A stretch of DNA of 64,000 nucleotides from Bradyrhizobium hereditatis (GTDB taxonomy: Bacteria > Pseudomonadota > Alphaproteobacteria > Rhizobiales > Xanthobacteraceae). The notes beneath the pieces were generated by a model, which had not been told where the DNA came from, did not search any database, and was given only the letters and a program-made list of their open reading frames with translations. Location of the stretch: assembly GCF_020329435.1 (NCBI RefSeq), contig NZ_JAGKJK010000006.1, positions 186,001 to 250,000 on the forward strand, given 5' to 3'. Each line of letters begins with the position of its first letter. The stretch's first letter is position 1. Of this stretch, positions 56,833 through 64,000 are shown piece after piece. The translations under genes and the position numbers were made by a program.

Positions 56833-56892
56833 ATGTCGACGAAACGTCGCGAGCCATCGATCGGGCAGGCGGGACGGGTTTGGTACGGGTAG
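56833..56892 (+). CDS. Possible 19-residue leader peptide
   Basis: Short frame MSTKRREPSIGQAGRVWYG with a good AAGGAG site seven bases before the ATG, ending 20 bases before the STN-domain gene. Basic and not hydrophobic. It could be a leader peptide coupling translation to the next gene, or chance. The surrounding 300-base gap (56614-56912) shows an AT-rich patch near 56767-56795 that may hold a promoter. Confidence 0.3.
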   Translation: MSTKRREPSIGQAGRVWYG

Positions 56893-56912
56893 CGGCCGAT
56901 TAAAGCAGCGTT

Positions 56913-57752
56913 ATGCAGGCAATTGTATCTGTGAAGGCAAGGGAGGCGAGTTCATTTTCTCGTCTCGACGGTGGCCACATTGCAAAATTCCGCCATCTGG
57001 GACGGCGTTTGGCGCGATATGGAAGCGCAATCGCTGCTAGCGGTCACCGGAGAAACCGGAAATTCCTTCTCGTGGCATATGCGGCATTGTTAGCGGCCGG
57101 CATCTATGCTGCCGAAGCCGAGGATCGCCAGGCCGCGAAAACGGGCGAACTGATCGCATTCGATATCCCGCGCCAATCGCTTGCCGGAGCGCTGCAAGCC
57201 TACGGGCAGGCGACCGGCATTCAGGTGCTCTATGAAAGCAACTCGGCCGTCGGCCGGACGTCGGTCGCGGTCGAAGGAAAGCTCACGGCGCATGCCGCGC
57301 TGAACCTGCTGCTGGCCGAAACCGATCTAAAGGTGCGCTACATTCGTCCGGACGCGATCACACTCTCCCTTCCATCTGCAGAGGGTGTTAGTTATGCGCC
57401 GCCAGCGACCGCGCTGACATCTTCAAGCCTGTCGCTCGGAACGTTACGGGTGCGCGGGACAAACGACGAGCCAGCCGGGCTGCAGGATTTCAGCCAGAGG
57501 CTGCAAATGGACATTCAGAATGCCCTTCGAAAGAACCCGAAAACGCGGGACGGTAGCTACCGCGCGGTGCTTGATCTCTGGATCGATCCTGCGCGGATGA
57601 TCGAGCGAACAGAACTGCTTCGGTCGACCGGCGACCGCGACCGGGACGCGGCCGTTGCGGCGGCGCTGCGCGGGCTGATGGTGAGCCGGCCGACGCCGGC
57701 AAACACGCCGCAGCCGGTGCGCGTCGTCATCGTTGTAAGATCACTGCAATGA
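56913..57752 (+). CDS. STN-domain protein with a TonB-C-like end
   Basis: 279 residues with an unusual domain order. A basic N-terminal stretch (1-48) precedes a membrane or signal segment (50-68). An STN (secretin/TonB short N-terminal) domain follows at 81-153 (FDIPRQSLAGALQAYGQATG, then VEGKLTAHAALNLLLAET). Residues 195-277 (IQNALRKNPKTRDGSYRAVL, then a conserved DPARMIERTELLRSTGDRDR stretch) look like a TonB C-terminal domain. STN domains normally sit on TonB receptors and talk to FecR; here one is on a separate periplasmic protein. It overlaps the TonB gene by four bases. Function unknown. Confidence 0.8.
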   Translation: MQAIVSVKAREASSFSRLDGGHIAKFRHLGRRLARYGSAIAASGHRRNRKFLLVAYAALLAAGIYAAEAEDRQAAKTGELIAFDIPRQSLAGALQAYGQATGIQVLYESNSAVGRTSVAVEGKLTAHAALNLLLAETDLKVRYIRPDAITLSLPSAEGVSYAPPATALTSSSLSLGTLRVRGTNDEPAGLQDFSQRLQMDIQNALRKNPKTRDGSYRAVLDLWIDPARMIERTELLRSTGDRDRDAAVAAALRGLMVSRPTPANTPQPVRVVIVVRSLQ

Positions 57753-58483
57753 GTTTTGACGAGCCCCAGCGACGAAACCAGAACGGCCCGGCGTCGCTGG
57801 CGCCGGGCCCGTTGCTATCCTACGAGGATGAGTCTGGAACATGGTCGTCGGGCGAAGTCTTGCGGCTTTTCATGGTGCCCGGACTGGCAACTCTGCTGCT
57901 TGTCGGCGGGGTGTACTGGATCAAGCTGCAAACGCCGTCAGGTTCGATGGGACAGCAACAAGCCTCGGTCGTTCAGGTTCACCTGCTGCCGCGGCCTGAC
58001 CCTGCTCCGATCGTCACGGCTTCGACTTCGCATTCGACCGCGCCTGAGATCACCAGCCGAACCGATACGTCATCGAGAGAGCCGAGCCCCTCGACTTCCG
58101 ATGAAGCCGTATCCGTTCCGCGAGCCTTCTCGCCTGCAGAAGCGCCACCGTCGGCCATTCTGTCCGCGCCATCGGCGGTAAGTGGGCCCGCGGACAGCGC
58201 TGCGGCAAGATTTCAGCAGGTGCTGCTGCGGCATGTCGCACATTACCAGCGATATCCGCACGCTGCCCGTGCGTTACGCCTTCAGGGAAGGGTCGATACG
58301 CAGTTTTCGATGAGCCGCGACGGCAAACTTCTCGGCGTCTGGGTCAGAACGAGCTCGGGCCAGACCGTGCTCGACAAGGAGGCGATGGAGACGATTCGCC
58401 GGGCGCAGCCGCTGCCGTCGATTCCTCCCGAATTGCCCGACCGATTGAACATTCACGTGCAACTGGTGTTCGATCCGTCCTAA
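57749..58483 (+). CDS. tonB: TonB energy-transducer protein
   Basis: 244 residues: cytoplasmic N-terminus, one membrane helix (37-58), a Pro/Ser-rich periplasmic spacer (63-150), and a C-terminal TonB domain (155-242) with the marker YPHAARALRLQGRV and SSGQTVLDKEAMETIRRAQP. It would carry proton-motive force from an ExbB/ExbD complex to an outer-membrane partner. A dedicated ExbB-like fusion begins at 62567, supporting a self-contained system. The 190 bases after it contain no gene. Confidence 0.9.
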   Translation: MSFDEPQRRNQNGPASLAPGPLLSYEDESGTWSSGEVLRLFMVPGLATLLLVGGVYWIKLQTPSGSMGQQQASVVQVHLLPRPDPAPIVTASTSHSTAPEITSRTDTSSREPSPSTSDEAVSVPRAFSPAEAPPSAILSAPSAVSGPADSAAARFQQVLLRHVAHYQRYPHAARALRLQGRVDTQFSMSRDGKLLGVWVRTSSGQTVLDKEAMETIRRAQPLPSIPPELPDRLNIHVQLVFDPS

Positions 58484-58670
58484 CCAACTCTCGGTAGGTA
58501 GGGTTGAGCTATCCACTGCCGACACCACCGTTGATGGCGCGAACTGGCGACCAGTGTTCTCTCGTAGGTCGTATTTCCTTTCGTCATAAATGTGTAGTTC
58601 AGCACCGCTACGACCTGCTGATCGTCGGGGGGCGAGCAGACAATGGTAACGTGTTTGGGGCCTGCGGAAC

Positions 58671-59213
58671 GTGGCTGACAGCAATCGAATTCGGCTGCGC
58701 GGAGAGTTGGTCGAGAACTACGACGGGCTCATTAGAAAGTTGACGCGTCGCTTAGGCTCATCTGATTTTGCTCACGACGCCCTCCACGAGACATTTTTGC
58801 GGCTGGATCGCGTGACTGACGCGGTGTCGGTGCGCAGTCCGACCGATTACATATTCCGCACCGCCATCAACATCGCAAAGGATCGGCAAAGGGCGCAAAA
58901 CTATCGCGTAAGCTCGTCGGAAATCGATGCGCTGCTGGACGTTTGCGACGACGAACCCGATCCGGCGAGGATAGTCGAAGCACGCTCGGAAATCGAAGCT
59001 TTCAAGCGGGCGCTGGCTGAATTGCCGCCGCGGCCTCGCGAGGTGCTCCGCAGTATTTCCATTGAAGGCCAGTCGGCGCGCGAGGTCGCGACCCGACTTC
59101 AGGTGAGCATCCGCACGGTCGAAAGCGATCTCAGGCTGGCGCTTGGCCACTGTGCCGACAGTCTTGATCACACCTTGCAGCGCCGCCTTGGCGGCCCGCG
59201 TCCCCGATCATGA
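58671..59213 (+). CDS. ECF RNA polymerase sigma factor, FecI-like
   Basis: 180-residue extracytoplasmic-function sigma factor: region 2 at about 15-80 (DFAHDALHETFLRLDRV, promoter melting part in SPTDYIFRTAINIAKDR) and region 4 at about 115-165 (LAELPPRPREVLRSISIEGQ, then AREVATRLQVSIRTVESDLR). The start is GTG 58671. Followed by a FecR-type gene, so it belongs to the iron-starvation or cell-surface-signalling class. Likely targets are this cassette's own promoters, which are not identifiable by eye. Confidence 0.9.
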   Translation: MADSNRIRLRGELVENYDGLIRKLTRRLGSSDFAHDALHETFLRLDRVTDAVSVRSPTDYIFRTAINIAKDRQRAQNYRVSSSEIDALLDVCDDEPDPARIVEARSEIEAFKRALAELPPRPREVLRSISIEGQSAREVATRLQVSIRTVESDLRLALGHCADSLDHTLQRRLGGPRPRS

Positions 59214-59585
59214 CCGAACCGGGCTGAGAGGCTGCGAACTCTACGCTTCCCGAAGCGAGTTGGGATGGCGCAGAATAACAAGCGGCGAATAGATTTTGCG
59301 TAATTGGGTTGCTTCGTCGCAGTTTTTCTTCGGGATAGAAGCTGCCCAGTCGTCTATCGAATAGATGCCGTGTAACGGCACAGCCACAAGTTGGATGGGA
59401 GGTTTCCGAGGAAATGACGCGGCCGTTGCAGCGAGGTCTCTTGCAATTCCCTCGAGCCGGCCCGGTCACGAAGCCCACAAGATGCTCGAAATTGACAGGA
59501 ATTGGCTATATATCGAGGTCGGACGGCATTGGCCCCATCAATTAAGCACATTGGTTTGGCGAGCGCGGCAGATGGACGACAAATC
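59214..59585. other. Gap between sigma factor and FecR genes
   Basis: 372 bases without a supported gene. A TTGACA at 59492-59497 has no matching -10 box, and a short TGCCGT/ACGGCA dyad sits at 59366-59380. The FecR frame is open back to 59502, so the true start could lie 84 bases further left than annotated. Confidence 0.4.
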
Positions 59586-60572
59586 GTGACCGCAGCGAGC
59601 GATACACCCGAACGCGATGCGCTCTTGGACGAGGCCCTTGACTGGGTCGTCCGGCTCAAGACCGGTGCTCCGACCAGAGCGGATATCGATGCATTGCAGC
59701 GCTGGCGCGAACAAAGCCCCGCTCACGAGAAGGCTTTCAAGAAGGCTGCGCGGCTGTTCCGCGACGCAGGTATCGCAGCGCGCGAACTGGACGATCGTCC
59801 GGAGGCCACAGGCGTGGTGCCGGCCCCGCGAAGGCTGCCGGCGAAAATCCTCGTCCGACGTGCCTTTTTGGGCGGTGCGATCGCTGCTACCGCCGCGGGC
59901 TACATGGTTGTCCGTCCGCCGCTCGGCCTGTGGCCGTCGCTGCAGGAGTTGTCGGCGGATTATCGCACCGGAAAGGGCGAGCAGCGCAAGATCGCGGTCA
60001 CGCCGGATGTATCGCTGGAGCTGAACACCCAAACCAGCATCGCGTTACGCTCAGCGACCGACGAAACGCAGATCGAGTTGATTTCCGGTGAGGCCTCGGT
60101 GGCTGCGATGCGCCCTTCGCCGAAGCCATTCGTCATGCTGGCTGCGAACGGGCGGATCACCGCGAAGCAGGCGGATTTCGTGGCGCGCTGCCTTGATGGC
60201 ATGGTGCGGGTGACATGTCTGAACGGCGCGGTGGATGTCGCCCAGGGCAGCCGCGTCGTGCACCTTCACAAGGCCGAGCAGGTCGCCTATACGCCCGGCG
60301 GAATCGAGGTCTCGGTCCCGGTCGACCCAGCGCAGGTGACGGCGTGGCAAAGCGGGCTATTGATTTTTCGCGATCAGACCCTTGCGGACGTGGTGGAAGA
60401 AGTTAATCGCTATCGATCCGGCAAGATCATCATCACGAACGCGGATCTGAAGCAGCGGGTCGTCAACGGCACGTTTCAGATCAACAAACTCGCTGACTTT
60501 GTGCTCCAGGTTCAGCAGTTGTTCGGGGCTCAGGCGCGCTCGCTGCCGGGCGGGGTCGTATTGCTCGGCTGA
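59586..60572 (+). CDS. FecR-type anti-sigma/transmembrane regulator
   Basis: 328 residues from GTG 59586: N-terminal DUF4880-type cytoplasmic domain (DEALDWVVRLKTGAPTRADI, then LQRWREQSPAHEKAFKKAARL), a membrane helix (about 90-108), a periplasmic FecR domain (LNTQTSIALR, ISGEASVAAM, GRITAKQADFVARC) and a C-terminal STN-like fold (FRDQTLADVVEEVNRYRSGK to the end). It would hold or activate the ECF factor in response to a periplasmic signal, probably through an STN-domain partner. Start uncertain; the frame continues to 59502. Confidence 0.88.
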   Translation: MTAASDTPERDALLDEALDWVVRLKTGAPTRADIDALQRWREQSPAHEKAFKKAARLFRDAGIAARELDDRPEATGVVPAPRRLPAKILVRRAFLGGAIAATAAGYMVVRPPLGLWPSLQELSADYRTGKGEQRKIAVTPDVSLELNTQTSIALRSATDETQIELISGEASVAAMRPSPKPFVMLAANGRITAKQADFVARCLDGMVRVTCLNGAVDVAQGSRVVHLHKAEQVAYTPGGIEVSVPVDPAQVTAWQSGLLIFRDQTLADVVEEVNRYRSGKIIITNADLKQRVVNGTFQINKLADFVLQVQQLFGAQARSLPGGVVLLG

Positions 60573-60824
60573 TCCAGTCGAGCCGCAGCTCGCAATCTCT
60601 ATTTCCGCTCGTCCGCCGTCGCCTCGGCCAGGCCGAACTTGCAACCCGCGAATCAGCGGTGGTGAGGCGCGTGAAAAGCCGTTTGCAAAAAAGCCGTTAA
60701 TTTTTCTCCGGAGCGCCGCAAAGTTTGCGGGTTAGGCTTCGGTCAGTCGTCTCTAGAGCGAGGGGGCGTGATCGCGGCGTTTGGCGCGGTCGCGATACTC
60801 GTTTGAGGAGGCGAGCGGGCAACC

Positions 60825-62567
60825 GTGCAAAGTGGAATTGATGATGAGCCGCGCCGGCGGATGTCGGCGGGAAGGGCATTGTTTTGCCTGACGGCAGGTG
60901 CGGCGACCCTCGCAGGCGGGTTGATTGCGGCAGATCCGGCCAGAGCCGCCAAGGCTGAGTCGGCGGGGCGTGCGCCGAGTTCGCCTCCTGCGTCGTCATC
61001 GCCAGAGCGGGCTTCGCCGCAAAAGCCAGCTGCAACACAGCGTTTCGATATCGACGACTTCGCCGTCCAGGGTGCCGATACGCTCCCGCAGATCGAAATC
61101 GAGGAAGCTATTTACCCCTTCCTGGGGCCCAACAAGACCGCAGACGACGTCGAAAAGGCGCGGGCGGCGCTCGAGAAGGCCTATCACGACAAGGGCTATC
61201 AGACGGTCAGCGTCTCCGTCCCGCAGCAGAACGCTTTGAGCAGGATGATCACGCTCAAAGTAACGGAAATGAAGGTCGGCCGACTTCGGGTCAAGAACTC
61301 GCGCTATTTCGACCTCGCGAAGATCACGAACAAGGCCGGCTCTCTCAAGGAGGGCACGGTCCCAAACTTCAATGAAGTCACCAAGGACATCGTCGCGCTG
61401 AACCAGTGGCCCGACCGGCGTGTGACGCCCGCGCTACGGGCCGGTGTCACACCAGGCACCGTCGACGTCGATCTGAATGTCGAGGACAAGGTACCGGTTC
61501 ATGCCAGCGTCGAGCTGAATAACAGGCAGTCGCCCAACACCACGGCGCTGCGCCTGAGCAGCACCGTGCACTACGACAATCTCTGGCAACTCGGTCACTC
61601 CCTGAGTTTCACCTACCAGGTGGCGCCGCAGCGACCGGGCGACGCGGAAGTGTTTTCCGGGTCCTATCTTGCACGGTTGCAGGACGTCGACTGGCTCAGC
61701 GTCCTGGTCTACGCGGTGAAATCGAGCAGCAATGTTGCAACGGTCGGCGGCACCAACGTAATTGGGCCCGGGCAGATTCTCGGCAGCCGCGCCGTGATGA
61801 CCTTGCCGACGCGAGAGGGCCTGTTCCACACCCTTTCGGCTGGTGTTGACTACAAGCACTTCGACCAGACTGTGAAGCTCGGCGGCGATGGTTTCTCCTC
61901 GCCGGTCACCTACTATCCGGTGGTTGCGAGCTATGGGGCTACGTTCCAGGCCGAGAAATTCACGACGCAGTTCAACGCCGCCGTCACCTACAATCTGCGG
62001 CCGCTGAGCGATGACTGGGTGGCATTTGACACCAAGCGTTACCAGGCCTCTCCCAGCTTCACCCATTTCAACGTCGACGTATCGCATACCCAGGAATTGC
62101 CCGAGGGCTTTCAGCTCTACGGCAAGATCCAGGGGCAGGTCGCCGACGGGCCGCTGGTATCAAGCGAGCAGATCAGCGCCGGCGGCCTCGATACCGTGCG
62201 TGGTTATCTGGAATCCGAGACGCTCGGTGACAATGGTGTCATCGGCAATCTCGAGCTGCGCAGCCCCAATATCGGCGAGCTGCTGCAGAAGCAGATGAAG
62301 AACGAGACCGGGCAGGGCCAGGCGCCCTTCACCGTTTTCAACGACTGGCGCTTCTTTGGGTTTACCGACGCAGGCACGGTCACCGTGCTGCATCCGCTGC
62401 CAGATCAGCAATCGAAGTTCGACGTTTGGAGTTACGGCGTCGGTGCCCGCTTCAAGATGTTCGACTATCTCAACGGCACGCTCGTCTATTCCGTGCCGAT
62501 GGTGAGTCAAGCCTACACCGAGGCGCGAAACCCGCGCGTGAATTTCCGAATCTGGGGTGAATTCTGA
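60825..62567 (+). CDS. TpsB outer-membrane transporter (ShlB/FhaC family)
   Basis: 580 residues: signal region (13-42), a Pro/Ser/Ala linker (45-70), two POTRA domains (about 70-230; FDIDDFAVQGADTLPQIEIE), and a 16-strand barrel with the loop-6 motif V458-R-G-Y461 (GGLDTVRGYLESE) that is essential in FhaC, ending in the C-terminal aromatic IWGEF. It exports a large partner (TpsA) across the outer membrane; no TpsA gene is in the window, though one may lie to the right. The GTG start at 60825 is tentative (ATG 60861 is the alternative). The stop overlaps the next ATG by one base. The 252 bases before it show no clear promoter. Confidence 0.9.
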   Translation: MQSGIDDEPRRRMSAGRALFCLTAGAATLAGGLIAADPARAAKAESAGRAPSSPPASSSPERASPQKPAATQRFDIDDFAVQGADTLPQIEIEEAIYPFLGPNKTADDVEKARAALEKAYHDKGYQTVSVSVPQQNALSRMITLKVTEMKVGRLRVKNSRYFDLAKITNKAGSLKEGTVPNFNEVTKDIVALNQWPDRRVTPALRAGVTPGTVDVDLNVEDKVPVHASVELNNRQSPNTTALRLSSTVHYDNLWQLGHSLSFTYQVAPQRPGDAEVFSGSYLARLQDVDWLSVLVYAVKSSSNVATVGGTNVIGPGQILGSRAVMTLPTREGLFHTLSAGVDYKHFDQTVKLGGDGFSSPVTYYPVVASYGATFQAEKFTTQFNAAVTYNLRPLSDDWVAFDTKRYQASPSFTHFNVDVSHTQELPEGFQLYGKIQGQVADGPLVSSEQISAGGLDTVRGYLESETLGDNGVIGNLELRSPNIGELLQKQMKNETGQGQAPFTVFNDWRFFGFTDAGTVTVLHPLPDQQSKFDVWSYGVGARFKMFDYLNGTLVYSVPMVSQAYTEARNPRVNFRIWGEF

Positions 62568-64000
62568 TGATCAGGGGATGGGATCAACGAGGCTGCGCGG
62601 ATCAATTCGCCCACCGTGGGATGGCCGCGAAAATTCTGGCAGGCTTGCTGCTCTCGTTCACCGCGGTGCTGACGCTCGCGCCGTCGCCGGCCAACGCGTG
62701 GTGGAACGACGAATGGCAGCTGCGCAAGAAGATCACCATCGACGCCAGCGCGTCCGGCGCCAATATCACCGATCCGATCGGCACCACGCCGGTTCTGGTT
62801 CGGCTGCATGTCGGCAATTTTCGTTTCAGCCAGGCCAAGGATGACGGCAGCGATCTGCGCTTCGTCGCCGGCGACGACAAGACGCCGCTGAAGCATCACA
62901 TCGAGAAGTATGACTCGCTGCTTGGCGAGGCGCTGGTCTGGGTCGCCGTGCCCAACCTTCAACCCGGCGCAAAGACCGATATCTGGCTCTATTCCGGCAA
63001 CAAGAAAGCGATTGCGACCAGCGATCCGAAGGGCACCTACGATCCCGACACACAGCTGATCTATCATTTCAATGAGCGCGGGACGCCGGCGCTGGACTCG
63101 TCCGTCTGGGCTAATAATGCGCAAACCGTCGGCCAGCCGGCGGATGGGTCCCTGATCGGTACGGGCTTGCGTCTCGATGGCCGCGCGCCGCTGACACTGC
63201 CGGCGTCTCCATCGCTTGCACTAACTGACAACGCCGCGCTGACCTGGTCGGCCTGGATCAAGCCGAGCGCAATGCAGCCCAACGCGGCTCTTTATAGCCG
63301 CCGTGACGGCGCCAATGGTCTCGTTATCGGACTGGATAACGGTATTCTGTTCGCCGAAGTCACCAATGCGGGGACTGCGCAACGTAGCGCCGCCGGCGCG
63401 TCGGTCGCGCCCGGTGGCTGGCATCATGTCGCGGTAGTGGCCAATGGTGGTCAGATCGCACTCTATCTCGACGGCGCGCCTTACGCGTCCCTTGCCGCGA
63501 CCTTGCCGGCACTTAACGCGATCGCGCTGGTTGGCGGCGAGACGTCAGGTGCCGTTGCCGCCGCTCCCACGGCGGTACCATCCGCAGCCGCACAGCCTCC
63601 AGCCCCGTCTGTGCCGGCTGCGGATGGCGGCACGGCGCCGGATGCCGCTTCCCCCGCATCCGAGGCGGCGCCAGCTTCAGCTCCCGCCGCCGCAATGGCC
63701 GGCTTTGTCGGCGATATCGACGAACTGCAGATCGCGAAGATTGCCCGCCCTGCCGGCTTCATCAAGTTTGCCGCGATGGGGCAGGGGCCGGAGCACGCCA
63801 AGCTCGTCGCGTTCAGCGTGGATGAGGAAACCGGAAGCTGGCTCTCGGGCTATTTCGCGGTGATCCTCAAATCAGTGACACTCGACGGCTGGATCGTCAT
63901 CGGCATCCTCGTGATCATGGCGGCCGTCAGTTGGGTCGTGATGTACGATCGCGCCTCCTATCTGAACAAGCAGGCCAAGGCCAACGCCCGCTTCATGAAA
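62567..64000 (+). CDS. DUF2341-LamG-ExbB/TolQ fusion protein, partial
   Basis: 478 codons visible, cut by the right edge. Order: signal region (about 19-45, ending SPANA), DUF2341 domain (46-160; WWNDEWQLRKKITIDA at its start), a LamG/concanavalin-like domain (about 165-385; LTWSAWIKPSAM, WHHVAVVANGGQIALYLDG, FVGDIDELQIAKI), then a membrane helix (442-462; GWIVIGILVIMAAVSWVVMY) that begins an ExbB/TolQ/MotA-type proton channel. A Pro/Ala/Ser-rich insert (about 327-377) interrupts LamG before its last strand. ATG 62567 overlaps the TpsB stop by one base; ATG 62621 is an alternative. It probably powers the TonB protein of this cassette while presenting a ligand-binding domain in the periplasm. 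Confidence 0.85.
   Translation, partial: MIRGWDQRGCADQFAHRGMAAKILAGLLLSFTAVLTLAPSPANAWWNDEWQLRKKITIDASASGANITDPIGTTPVLVRLHVGNFRFSQAKDDGSDLRFVAGDDKTPLKHHIEKYDSLLGEALVWVAVPNLQPGAKTDIWLYSGNKKAIATSDPKGTYDPDTQLIYHFNERGTPALDSSVWANNAQTVGQPADGSLIGTGLRLDGRAPLTLPASPSLALTDNAALTWSAWIKPSAMQPNAALYSRRDGANGLVIGLDNGILFAEVTNAGTAQRSAAGASVAPGGWHHVAVVANGGQIALYLDGAPYASLAATLPALNAIALVGGETSGAVAAAPTAVPSAAAQPPAPSVPAADGGTAPDAASPASEAAPASAPAAAMAGFVGDIDELQIAKIARPAGFIKFAAMGQGPEHAKLVAFSVDEETGSWLSGYFAVILKSVTLDGWIVIGILVIMAAVSWVVMYDRASYLNKQAKANARFMK

Noticed and set aside
59492-59515. TTGACA as a sigma70 promoter for the FecR gene
   Set aside because: No -10-like sequence at 16-18 bases; the nearby TATATA is only ten bases away.
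1-64000. CRISPR arrays, tRNA, rRNA, insertion sequences and prophage genes
   Set aside because: None found on reading: no regularly spaced repeats, no transposase or integrase motifs, no recognisable tRNA arms.

Overview
The window is high-GC DNA from an alphaproteobacterium and looks most like Bradyrhizobium or a close relative. The evidence is a lanthanide-type XoxF methanol dehydrogenase locus with glutathione-linked formaldehyde oxidation, many ABC importers, GTG/TTG starts, and a roughly 130-bp imperfect palindrome (2629-2760) of a kind common between Bradyrhizobium genes. No rRNA, tRNA, transposase, phage gene or CRISPR array was seen. Family names rest on reading motifs and domain order; no database search was run.

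Layout. (1) 1-2128: an SsuABC/NMT1-type ABC importer, running off the left edge. (2) 2217-22116: a methylotrophy island. It holds xoxF and its cytochrome xoxG, an xoxJ-type binding protein, a CxxxCW protein, a fused SoxYZ-like carrier, a SoxH-like metallohydrolase, a PQQ-associated ABC system (binding protein, beta-propeller, ATPase, permease), a TonB-dependent receptor, a NarL-type two-component pair, an AraC regulator, and the formaldehyde genes gfa, frmA and fghA. Together these suggest methanol to formaldehyde in the periplasm (XoxF/XoxG), then glutathione-linked oxidation to formate in the cytoplasm. The receptor and ABC genes are candidates for lanthanide or lanthanophore uptake. (3) 22566-31706: small catabolic and regulatory units: FAH-family/MocA-family pair, AMP nucleosidase, a branched-chain-type binding protein, GST with a divergent YafY/WYL regulator and a perfect 12-bp-arm operator, and Lrp with divergent alanine dehydrogenase.

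(4) 31759-39662: a LysR regulator, an amidase and a complete Dpp/Opp-type importer. (5) 39779-44845: a Ugp-like importer operon ending in a GpdQ-like phosphodiesterase; its binding-protein gene carries a one-base frameshift. (6) 45015-55259: histidine utilisation. hutF-hutC plus an NMT1-type ABC importer run left and hutI-hutH-hutU run right from a shared promoter with a HutC-like dyad; a sigma54-like -24/-12 element precedes the importer. hutG is not in the window. A PLP gamma-family enzyme follows.

(7) 56833-64000: the least conventional part. It encodes an STN plus TonB-C-like protein, a TonB protein, an ECF sigma factor, a FecR-type anti-sigma factor, a TpsB (FhaC/ShlB) outer-membrane transporter, and the start of a DUF2341-LamG-ExbB fusion cut by the right edge. 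This looks like a cell-surface signalling and energy-coupling cassette in which a two-partner-secretion pore stands where a TonB receptor is usually found. It is my main candidate for an undescribed system.
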